This document shows positions 57,907 through 64,000 of a stretch of 64,000 bases of DNA, piece by piece. The stretch is from assembly GCA_964501535.1 (NCBI GenBank), contig CAZCSV010000003.1, positions 186,001 through 250,000 of the forward strand. Direction: 5' to 3'. Position 1 is the first letter of the stretch; each line of letters begins with the position of its first letter. The DNA is from FEN-1279 sp964501535. GTDB taxonomy: Bacteria; Bacteroidota; Ignavibacteria; Tepidaquicellales; Tepidaquicellaceae. A program made the translations under genes and the position numbers. The notes under the pieces were generated by a model that did no database searches, had not been told where the DNA came from, and saw only the letters and a program-made list of their open reading frames with translations.

Positions 57907-58600
57907 TTTTGTCATTCCAGCGAAGGCTGGAATCCAGTTACTTAACCCGTTAGAGAAATCTGACGGGTTTTTTTTACTCGTTCCCGGGTACCCTTTGGGT
58001 CACCCCCTGATTGGGAACGTTTTTTTTTATTCTCCCTACTCGTTTGTCATCCCCGCATGTTTTAAGCGGGGATCTCGTTCTTATACTCGTTCCCACGCTC
58101 CAGCGTGGGAACGTTTTTTTTAACCCGTTAGAGAAATCTGACGGGTTTTTTTTACTCGTTCCCGGGTACCCTTTNNNNNNNNNNNNNNNNNNNNNNNNNN
58201 NNNNNNNNNNNNNNNNNNNNNNNNNNNNNNNNNNNNNNNNNNNNNNNNNNNNNNNNNNNNNNNNNNNNNNNNNNCTCCAGCGTGGGAACGTTTTTTTTAA
58301 CCCGTTAGAGAAATCTGACGGGTTTTTTTGTTTATACTCCGCTCTGTCATTCCGGAATGCTTTTGTCCGGAATCCAGCTATAACACATCTATTGCCGTCA
58401 GCTTTTTACTCGTTTGTCATTCCCGCATGTTTTAAGCGGGGATCTCGATAAATATAATCCTCGTTCTCACGCTCCAGCGTGGGAACGAAATTCAGAAATA
58501 AAATATTAAACCCGTTAGAGAAATCTGACGGGTTTTTTGTTTGTAATAAAAGATTTAATTATTAATATAATATTATATTGTATAGAATAATTTTACCATT
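57907..58600. repeat. Mosaic of hairpin repeats around an assembly gap
   Basis: A 694-base non-coding region built from four copies of a CCCGTTAGA-GAAA-TCTGACGGG hairpin plus T run (57944, 58122, 58299, 58509), CGTTCCC...GGGAACG hairpins (57979-58019, 58088-58113, 58462-58487) and 24-29 base GTCAT hairpins (57911, 58046, 58346, 58416). The CCCGTTAGA copies look like terminators with a GAAA tetraloop. Repeat units are 178, 177 and 210 bases apart. The first serves as the hppA terminator. Confidence 0.85.
58175..58274. other. Assembly gap of 100 N
   Basis: A run of exactly 100 N interrupts a CGTTCCC repeat unit. The equivalent interior of the preceding unit (57997-58097) is 101 bases, so the missing DNA could simply be another copy; equally, 100 is a default scaffold gap length. 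Any open frame spanning it is not supported. Confidence 0.95.
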
Positions 58601-59254
58601 ATGTATATTTTATATCAAAATACCAAAATGAATAAAACAAATCTTTTTATGGATATAATAGAATTAAAAGGTAGAATTGATACAATTTATTCTGTAATTT
58701 GCTCTGCTTTACTTACTAGAGAACGATATAATGAAATATTAAAAAATGCATCAATATTTACTGTTGTTTTTCCTGGAGTTGAATTCGAAAATCCTAAGAT
58801 TCAATTTTCAATAGATAATAATGGTGAAATTTTCTTAGCTACAAAAAATGAATTCATTAATGAATATAATTATGATTTATTTCGTGCATGGCAAATTGCT
58901 CTTGGAATAACAGGGATGACTGCAATAATGGAATCTTATTTAAAAGATAAAGCAGAAAAATTAACTGGGAATACATGCAATAGTATGGGAATTTTTTATA
59001 AGTTCCAAAGACAGACAATAATTAAATTAAAAGACTTCGAAAATTATGACGAGATAAACAAATATTATCAAGTAAGACATATTATTCTACATAATCTTGG
59101 AAGAACTGATAAAAAATACATTAATAATGTAAAAATAAATAATCACAATGAAAAACCATATGTATTTTACCCAATAGACTTAAAAAGATACAAAGAATTG
59201 ATAATAGGTCTCGCAGAATATATTGAAAAGAATATTACTACAAACAAAACATAA
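58601..59254 (+). CDS. HEPN-motif protein, possible RNase/defence-associated
   Basis: A 217-residue soluble, helical protein of very AT-rich codon use. Near the C-terminal third it carries RHIILHN (Arg159, His164): the R-x4-H pattern in a hydrophobic helix, followed by a Gly-Arg, as in HEPN ribonucleases of toxin, abortive-infection and CRISPR systems. The rest is not recognised. Start could be the first ATG or Met10/Met17. No antitoxin (MNT nucleotidyltransferase) is adjacent. The neighbours are a 170-residue unknown and a GIY-YIG protein. The HEPN call is from the motif alone. Confidence 0.5.
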   Translation: MYILYQNTKMNKTNLFMDIIELKGRIDTIYSVICSALLTRERYNEILKNASIFTVVFPGVEFENPKIQFSIDNNGEIFLATKNEFINEYNYDLFRAWQIALGITGMTAIMESYLKDKAEKLTGNTCNSMGIFYKFQRQTIIKLKDFENYDEINKYYQVRHIILHNLGRTDKKYINNVKINNHNEKPYVFYPIDLKRYKELIIGLAEYIEKNITTNKT

Positions 59255-59350
59255 AGAATTTTATAATTACTTAAAATTAAAAATTAATTCCAATATTTAT
59301 TTATCAAATAAATTCAATATTATTTTTAAATAATTAATACTTTCATACAT

Positions 59351-59863
59351 ATGAAACTAATTGAGCACAGAAAAAACTTAAATTCTAATCCAAAAGCTTA
59401 TATAAAAGATATTCAAAATCTAAACCGTCTAGTAGATACAATGATTAATCACATTCGAAATGAGTACAATAAAATAAGATTTGACAAACCAAAGAAAGAA
59501 ATAATTAAAGAACTTATAATTTTGCTTTTTGAAACTCAGGAATATAGACCTTTTTTTCACATTGAGGGGACAGAATTGCCTTTATGTTGGAATAATCCAA
59601 GAGATTGGAATTTGGATTACATAAAATATGAATGGGGACATTTATTTTCGAAAAACCAAAATCCAAATTTAATTGGTATCATTGAAAATCTTGGTTTATA
59701 TTCTGCAAGATGTAATCAACATATACAAAGTAGTATGAATATACAAGAGTTAATGATATATGGTGGGATTTTAGCTCAAAGAATTTCTAATGTATTAACA
59801 AATCGCAGAAGATTATTTGAATCAAATAAATGGAAAGAATTAATTAAAAAGTTATCTGATTAA
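59351..59863 (+). CDS. Unrecognised 170-residue protein, possible HNH-like endonuclease
   Basis: A 170-residue protein with a helical N-terminal half. Residues 91-126 (IKYEWGHLFSKNQ ... ENLGLYSARCNQHIQ) contain His97, Asn113 and the Cys121-Asn122-x-His124 group, spaced like an HNH/beta-beta-alpha metal nuclease core, but without the upstream Cys pair of many HNH domains. I do not recognise a specific family and regard the nuclease call as tentative. AT-rich codon use, 96 bases after the HEPN-motif gene and 28 bases before the GIY-YIG gene, so the three may be one transcript. Confidence 0.42.
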   Translation: MKLIEHRKNLNSNPKAYIKDIQNLNRLVDTMINHIRNEYNKIRFDKPKKEIIKELIILLFETQEYRPFFHIEGTELPLCWNNPRDWNLDYIKYEWGHLFSKNQNPNLIGIIENLGLYSARCNQHIQSSMNIQELMIYGGILAQRISNVLTNRRRLFESNKWKELIKKLSD

Positions 59864-59891
59864 AACATTTTTTTATATTTCTATTTCTAAA

Positions 59892-60179
59892 ATGAAGATA
59901 ATATATAAAATCACATATCCCAACGGTAAAATTTATATCGGAAAAGATTTAACAGATACATTAAATTATTTTGGTAGTGCTGATAGTAAAATTATTGAAA
60001 AGGATTTTACAAGAGAACAGATTAGAGATTTTACAATCAGAAAAGAGATATTATTTGAATCAGAAAAAATATCTAATAAAGATATTAGTATTTTAGAGAC
60101 AAAATTTATTCGTAAGTTTAAATCAAACAATCCAAAGATTGGATACAATCGATGGCCTAAATATAAGAAGAATATATAA
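59892..60179 (+). CDS. Small GIY-YIG domain protein
   Basis: A 95-residue protein made up almost entirely of one GIY-YIG-like nuclease fold: IIYKITYPNGKIYIGKD (the GIY as YKI/TYP and YIG motifs, residues 4-20), then NYFGS, an ETKFI segment with a likely metal-binding Glu and a final GYNRW with Asn. The usual Arg/Tyr after the YIG motif is hard to align, so activity is uncertain. Stand-alone small GIY-YIG proteins occur in phages and mobile elements. Third gene of the AT-rich trio. Confidence 0.68.
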   Translation: MKIIYKITYPNGKIYIGKDLTDTLNYFGSADSKIIEKDFTREQIRDFTIRKEILFESEKISNKDISILETKFIRKFKSNNPKIGYNRWPKYKKNI

Positions 60180-60253
60180 TTTTTTTCTAGTTTCCGTAGC
60201 CCTTTTTTAGTAACTCAAAACACCCTTCAAATTTACAATCTAAATTTTTCCCC

Positions 60254-60282
60254 TTGACAATTCAAAAATATTACCATATATT
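60254..60282 (+). promoter_or_regulatory. Consensus sigma70-type promoter
   Basis: TTGACA (60254-60259), a 17-base spacer, then TATATT (60277-60282). This is the optimal spacing and near-consensus hexamers. No gene starts within 390 bases downstream on the plus strand. A near-palindrome over the -10 (ACCATA...TATGGT) could be an operator. Confidence 0.5.
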
Positions 60283-60537
60283 ATTATGGTATATTACGGT
60301 TCTTTGAAATACAAGTCCTGGGATGGTTATATCCAAATCAAAGATTAAAAATAAAATTTCACTATTTTTTCCTGTTTGAAAGAAAAATTGTGCAATTATT
60401 ATGTAAAGTCAATACTCAATTTTCTGTTTTTTTAAATACTTGTGGTAGCCCTGACATATCGGATAACACATCCAATAACAACGTTAACGAAAAAATTCAA
60501 TTAATATATTGTTATTTATTTATATAATTTTTTTCCG

Positions 60538-60573
60538 ATAACATAATAACAGAATAACCTGTTATTTTGTTAT
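60538..60573. repeat. 36-base inverted repeat with AATAAC half-sites
   Basis: Two 15-base arms (ATAACATAATAACAG and CTGTTATTTTGTTAT, one mismatch) around AATAAC. The AATAAC hexamer occurs three times in the element. Candidate site for a DNA-binding protein or a recombinase; it lies 110 bases before the toxin gene. Confidence 0.6.
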
Positions 60574-60657
60574 TCGATTTTCATCAGCATCCCCTATACC
60601 CTTAGTGTCAAAATACTTTTTTTATCTTTTTTAAGAAAATATTTTTGCTTGATTTTT

Positions 60658-60675
60658 GTTAACTTTTAAGTTAAC
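60658..60675. promoter_or_regulatory. Operator-like palindrome before the toxin-antitoxin genes
   Basis: GTTAACTT-TT-AAGTTAAC, perfect 8-base arms, followed by a TATAAT (60678-60683) that touches the GTG start of the toxin. The antitoxin has a helix-turn-helix and could bind here to repress its own operon. The -10 position relative to the start codon is odd, so the real promoter may be elsewhere. Confidence 0.5.
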
Positions 60676-60683
60676 TTTATAAT

Positions 60684-61034
60684 GTGAAGACAGAGCGGAA
60701 AATTATATTTCACAAACATTATTTCCAGGATTTTTACCTGAAGCAGAAAGACAGTGTTCGGGAAAAAATCGGATATGTTTTTCGTATAATAAAAACGGTG
60801 GATAGAATTCCCGAGAAGTTTCTGAAACATCTTGAAGGAACGGATGGACTTTATGAAATTAGAGTCTAGGCAGACGGGAATATTTATAGAATTTTCTGCT
60901 GTTTTGACAAAGGTAATTTAGTTGTGTTGTTTAATGGGTTTCAGAAAAAAACTCAAAAAACACCAAAGCAAGAAATTGAACTTGCTGAGAGACTTAAAAC
61001 TGAATATTTTAAAATAAAAGAAATACAAAAATGA
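60684..61034 (+). pseudogene. HigB/RelE-type (phage Gp49-like) toxin with in-frame amber codon
   Basis: A 117-codon frame (GTG start, TGA at 61032) interrupted by a TAG at 60867, codon 62. Both halves match one toxin of the Gp49-like/HigB mRNA-interferase family: HLEGTDGLYEIRV before the stop and ADGNIYRIFCCFD, NGFQKKTQKTPKQEIELAER after it. No frameshift is needed, so a single base change (for example GAG or CAG to TAG) explains it. The stop overlaps the antitoxin ATG (ATGA), the standard arrangement. Either the toxin is dead and only the antitoxin is kept, or the stop is a sequencing error. Confidence 0.85.
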
Positions 61035-61339
61035 AAAAAGACACAGCAATAAGAAAAGCTAAGACATTCGATGAACTGCTCGATATACAATACGGCAAAA
61101 TCGGTACAAAAAAGAGAAATGAGTTTGAAAAAAAAGCGAAATATTTTGTGATTAGCGAAATGTTAAAGGATGCAAGGCGAGAAGCTAATATGACGCAGGA
61201 ACAACTTGCAAAAAAAGTCGGAACAAAAAAAAGCTACATATCGAGACTGGAAAACGGTAAATGCGATATACAGCTTTCAACACTTTATAGAATTTTTGAA
61301 GAAGGTCTTGGCAAACATATTAATCTTATATTTACTTAA
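61031..61339 (+). CDS. HigA-type antitoxin with XRE helix-turn-helix
   Basis: A 102-residue antitoxin. N-terminal region (AKTFDELLDIQYGKIGTKKR) is followed by a full XRE helix-turn-helix (ARREANMTQEQLAKKVGTKKSYISRLENGKCDIQL, residues ~53-88). It overlaps the toxin stop by 4 bases, and its own stop touches the rsgA start. It looks intact, in contrast to the toxin. It should bind the palindrome upstream and regulate the operon, which now includes rsgA. Confidence 0.85.
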   Translation: MKKDTAIRKAKTFDELLDIQYGKIGTKKRNEFEKKAKYFVISEMLKDARREANMTQEQLAKKVGTKKSYISRLENGKCDIQLSTLYRIFEEGLGKHINLIFT

Positions 61340-62407
61340 ATGGAATTGGAATTTTTAGGATACAGCAAGGATTTGGAAAGATTCAGAGCTGAAAATAACT
61401 TAACGGGATTTGATGTCGGGAGAGTGACGCAGGAGCATAAGGAAAGATATGTAGTAAGAACGGATAAAAGCGAGTACGATGCCGAAATCACAGGTAATAT
61501 GAGGTTCTCAGCGGAAAGCCGTATTGACTTCCCTGCCGTCGGAGACTGGGTGGCGATGACGGTTTGCGATTCGGACTTTGCAATTATTCATAAAATATTT
61601 CCGCGGAAATCCATTCTGGAAAGACAGGCAATTGCAAAATTCGGCGAGACGCAAATCATAGCAACTAACATAGATTTTGCCTTCATTACAAATGCAGTTG
61701 ACAGGGATTTTAATATAAACAGAATCGAGCGGTACCTTACTCTGTGCAATTCCGCAAAAGTCGAGCCGATCGTTTTGCTGAGTAAAACCGACCTTATTGA
61801 TGAAACCGAACTCGAAAAACTTTTAGTAGAAACGAAAAACAGGTTAAAAGATATTAAGATTATCCCGCTCAGCAGTGAAACAAAATTCGGTTATGAGAAT
61901 TTAAAATCTTTTTTAATAAAAGGAAAAACGTATTGCTTTCTGGGTTCGTCGGGCGTGGGAAAATCGACTGTAATCAATAACTTATCAGGCAAAGACATTA
62001 TGAAGACAAGCGATATCAGCACAAGCACAAATAAGGGCAGACATATTACTACACACAGGGAATTAGTCGTTCTCGAAAACGGAAGCATATTGATAGACAA
62101 TCCGGGAATGAGGGAAATCGGAATTGCAGACACTTCTGACGGGCTGGAAACCACTTTCGAAAGCATAATACAACATTCACAAAATTGTAAATTTACGGAT
62201 TGCACTCACACAGTCGAGAAAGGATGTGCCGTACTGGAAGCGGTTGAAAACAATATTATAGATAAAGATACGTATAAAAATTATTTGAAAATGGAGCGTG
62301 AGAAAATCCGTTTCCAGTCGAGCAAATTTGAAAAACGAAAGAAGGATAAGGCATTCGGAAAAATGGTAAACGAAGTGATGAAATACAAAAAGCAGAATAA
62401 GTATTAA
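61340..62407 (+). CDS. rsgA: Ribosome small-subunit-dependent GTPase A
   Basis: A 355-residue circularly permuted GTPase that checks late 30S maturation. OB-fold N-terminus, then the permuted G domain with SKTDL (G4), GSSGVGKSTVINNL (G1), NPGMREIG (G3) and the zinc finger with CKFTDCTHTVEKGC. Full length and typical in order. Its ATG begins directly after the antitoxin TAA, so translation is likely coupled to the toxin-antitoxin transcript, an unusual placement for a ribosome-assembly gene. Confidence 0.94.
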   Translation: MELEFLGYSKDLERFRAENNLTGFDVGRVTQEHKERYVVRTDKSEYDAEITGNMRFSAESRIDFPAVGDWVAMTVCDSDFAIIHKIFPRKSILERQAIAKFGETQIIATNIDFAFITNAVDRDFNINRIERYLTLCNSAKVEPIVLLSKTDLIDETELEKLLVETKNRLKDIKIIPLSSETKFGYENLKSFLIKGKTYCFLGSSGVGKSTVINNLSGKDIMKTSDISTSTNKGRHITTHRELVVLENGSILIDNPGMREIGIADTSDGLETTFESIIQHSQNCKFTDCTHTVEKGCAVLEAVENNIIDKDTYKNYLKMEREKIRFQSSKFEKRKKDKAFGKMVNEVMKYKKQNKY

Positions 62408-62525
62408 ATATTAAAAATTAAAAATAAAATATAAAAAACAAAAAGCTTTATCCGTAAAAATCAGTTTCATCCGCTCTTTCAGTGTTCTATGATTTTCGTT
62501 CTTAATTCACTATTTTAATTTTATT

Positions 62526-63032
62526 TTACTTTTCTTTTGCTTCCCATACTCTTATATCCGCGAGTTCGTTATCGTAGAATGTAAATGCTATTCCGAGATG
62601 ATTATATTCGAGATAGTATTCGTGAGCACCGGGGAAAGTGCCGTATTCAGATACAATCGAACTTCCTATCCTGCTTGGTTTTCCGTAAAAACGCATTACC
62701 TCCGGAATCGTACTGTTAAATCCGATTTTTTTATCCGTAACTCCGTCGAAAGTCATAAATGTTTTCGAGCGGTACATTAAAAAAATCGTACTGACTTTCC
62801 CGTTCCTGACCGCAACCTCAAAACCTTTGTAATGGAAATCTATATAACTGCCGTCATTTTTATCGGGAGTCCCGAATTTCGTTATAATGTCATCACTGCT
62901 ATCCCCTATCATGCAGTCCTTAAAACCTTTTCCGGGTTCTATTTTATATTCAGGATTTGACTGAGAAAAAAGCACCGGAGATGAAAGGACAAGAAATACG
63001 ATTAATGCAAAAGAGTAAATAATCCTATTCAT
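62526..63032 (-). CDS. Secreted protein with two SmpA-like repeats
   Basis: A 168-residue protein with a signal peptide (ends VLFSQ). Two similar segments, GDSSDDIITKFGTPDK (~residue 43) and NSTIPEVMRFYGKPSR (~residue 105), resemble the GxS.xEV...GxP pattern of SmpA/OmlA-like or other beta-lactamase-inhibitor-type small domains that occur in pairs. Function unknown; probably periplasmic. Single gene on the minus strand, convergent with rsgA. Confidence 0.62.
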   Translation of the reverse strand: MNRIIYSFALIVFLVLSSPVLFSQSNPEYKIEPGKGFKDCMIGDSSDDIITKFGTPDKNDGSYIDFHYKGFEVAVRNGKVSTIFLMYRSKTFMTFDGVTDKKIGFNSTIPEVMRFYGKPSRIGSSIVSEYGTFPGAHEYYLEYNHLGIAFTFYDNELADIRVWEAKEK

Positions 63033-63218
63033 AGATTTAATTTTGTTATTAAAAAAATTTTTGAATTGCTCTTATATTCCACTAATAACTCTTAAAATAT
63101 ACCACATTTAATAATTTTTATCAATTTAGGTTTTTCTATATCTTATGTTTATTTGGATAAGAGTATTGTTCCATATTTTCATATTTAATTTTTGAAATAT
63201 AATTCACATTTTGAACAT

Positions 63219-63854
63219 ATGGAATTGTTAAGGAAATTTTTAACGGATGAATTAGAAATTGAAGATGCGGATGTCTTTGAAAGATTTAATTTATATAACA
63301 AGCTTCTTCTCGACTGGAACGAGAGAATAAATCTCATTTCAAGAAATTCAGATTCGATTGAATCACACACATTAAACTCAATATTTTTTTTAACAAAATA
63401 TCACTTGCCGGAAAACTCTTTTATCGCTGATATTGGCACGGGCGGGGGTTTTCCGGGAATACCCCTGAAGATATTGAGGAATGATTTAAAAATATTATTA
63501 ATCGATTCCATAACAAAAAAAGCGAATGCAGTGAAGGAAATAGTAAGCGAGATGGAATTTGAAGACGTTGAGGTTATTTCAGGCAGGGCGGAAGCTATTT
63601 CAAAAGAGAGCAAATATAAAAACAAATTTGACATTGCAACGGCGAAGTCAGTAGCAACACTGGACAAACTATACATATGGTCGAAACCTCTTTTAAAAGA
63701 AAACGGGAAATTGATTTTTATAAAGGGCGGGGATATTACAGAAGAATTAAATATCCTGAAAAAGAGAAATAAAAATATTTCCGTTAATATAATTGATTTT
63801 AGTTTCGACCAGGTTTACAAAATTGAGGATAAAAAAATCGTCGTAATAAATTAA
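63219..63854 (+). CDS. rsmG: 16S rRNA (guanine-527-N7)-methyltransferase
   Basis: About 211 residues from the ATG at 63219; a TTG 27 bases upstream is also in frame but the conserved start MELLRKFL favours the ATG. The Rossmann methyltransferase shows the SAM loop IADIGTGGGFPGIPLKIL and LLDWNERINLIS at the N-terminus, and VISGRAEAIS and the C-terminal TAKSVATLD. It modifies G527 of 16S rRNA. Full length. Followed by a TonB-type gene start. Confidence 0.92.
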   Translation: MELLRKFLTDELEIEDADVFERFNLYNKLLLDWNERINLISRNSDSIESHTLNSIFFLTKYHLPENSFIADIGTGGGFPGIPLKILRNDLKILLIDSITKKANAVKEIVSEMEFEDVEVISGRAEAISKESKYKNKFDIATAKSVATLDKLYIWSKPLLKENGKLIFIKGGDITEELNILKKRNKNISVNIIDFSFDQVYKIEDKKIVVIN

Positions 63855-63860
63855 AATCAT

Positions 63861-64000
63861 ATGGACAAAAGAGTTATTTTTTTCATATCAGCGATAATAT
63901 TAATATTTTCGGGTATATCAACCCCTCAGACATACAGGTTAACGGGAAAGATAAAAGACATCAAAACGGACAAACCACTTAGCTTTGCAACCGTAAAGAT
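63861..64000 (+). CDS. Start of a secreted/outer-membrane protein with carboxypeptidase-regulatory-like domain (runs off the window)
   Basis: The first 46 residues of an open frame from an ATG 6 bases after the rsmG stop. A signal peptide (IFFISAIILIFSG) is followed by YRLTGKIKDIKTDKPLSFAT, the beginning of a CarboxypepD_reg-like domain. In Bacteroidota this most often heads a TonB-dependent receptor or SusC-like protein, but with only the first residues visible that is inference. Confidence 0.55.
   Translation, partial: MDKRVIFFISAIILIFSGISTPQTYRLTGKIKDIKTDKPLSFATVK

Larger units (their letters stand above)
60180..60683. other. Non-coding stretch, 504 bases, with promoter-like and palindromic signals
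   Basis: No protein gene seen. It contains a sigma70-like promoter (60254-60282), an ACCATA-TATTAT-TATGGT palindrome overlapping it, a 36-base inverted repeat (60538-60573) and the GTTAAC operator-like palindrome (60658-60675). Strongly AT-rich, unlike the flanking rsgA. A small RNA starting near 60290 is possible but cannot be shown from sequence alone. Confidence 0.55.

Noticed and set aside
58011..58451. Open frame across the N gap on the plus strand
   Set aside because: It runs through 100 N and through repeats only; no protein similarity is recognisable.

Overview
The window is a draft scaffold (it contains a run of 100 N at 58175-58274) from an AT-rich, Gram-negative bacterium of the Bacteroidota/Chlorobiota/Ignavibacteriota group, most likely an Ignavibacteria-like lineage. 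The evidence is as follows. Three secreted proteins end in the type IX secretion sorting domain with the 'NFPNPFNPTT/NYPNPFNPST' signature. There are heptose-LPS genes, Omp85 and TamB proteins, lipoproteins with an S/A-C lipobox, many TTG/GTG starts with weak Shine-Dalgarno sequences, and DUF4783, a Bacteroidota-type family. The taxonomic call is inference from these motifs, not from a marker-gene search.

Layout. 1-10205 (minus) is one tight operon reading histidine kinase, GT-C glycosyltransferase, rfaE1, rfaE2, tamB, rnr: envelope and LPS building. 10263-13535 (plus) holds an orphan FecCD permease, mnmE and a zinc-peptidase lipoprotein. 13747-15273 is a MIO-type ammonia-lyase with an unusual Ala-Cys-Gly motif. 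15380-20768 carries an M14 carboxypeptidase with a T9SS tail, a DUF2135-like lipoprotein and an aminopeptidase P. 20827-22392 is accessory: an unrecognised two-gene unit, an array of palindromic REP repeats and a RAYT (REP-associated Tyr transposase). 22448-26133 (minus) is purF, a PHP-domain protein and two membrane proteins. 26326-31232 (plus) is hpf, hprK, a DUF2795 protein, an Omp85 protein and holB. 31219-37208 (minus) is DUF4783, a 1370-residue NtrY-like kinase and a lipoprotein. 37534-41690 holds an S24 repressor, an M13 peptidase, a CAU tRNA and a CHAD protein. 41754-44636 is a T9SS subtilase. 44912-51157 is a complete TetR/TolC/MFP/RND efflux operon. After mtnA and a T9SS YCF48-like protein come rplY, pth and a K+-independent H+-pyrophosphatase (to 57906).

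57907-61339 is the most unusual part. It starts with a mosaic of hairpin repeats around the assembly gap. Three AT-rich genes follow: a HEPN-motif protein, a possible HNH-like protein and a GIY-YIG protein. A 504-base non-coding stretch with a sigma70-like promoter and a 36-base inverted repeat comes next, then a HigB/HigA-type toxin-antitoxin pair whose toxin carries an in-frame amber codon and whose antitoxin abuts rsgA. The window closes with rsgA, a secreted repeat protein, rsmG and the start of a probable outer-membrane receptor.

The strongest candidates for something not yet described are the triple putative-nuclease cassette with its broken toxin-antitoxin module (58.6-61.3 kb), the REP/RAYT locus with its two small neighbours (20.8-22.4 kb), and the Cys-for-Ser MIO lyase.
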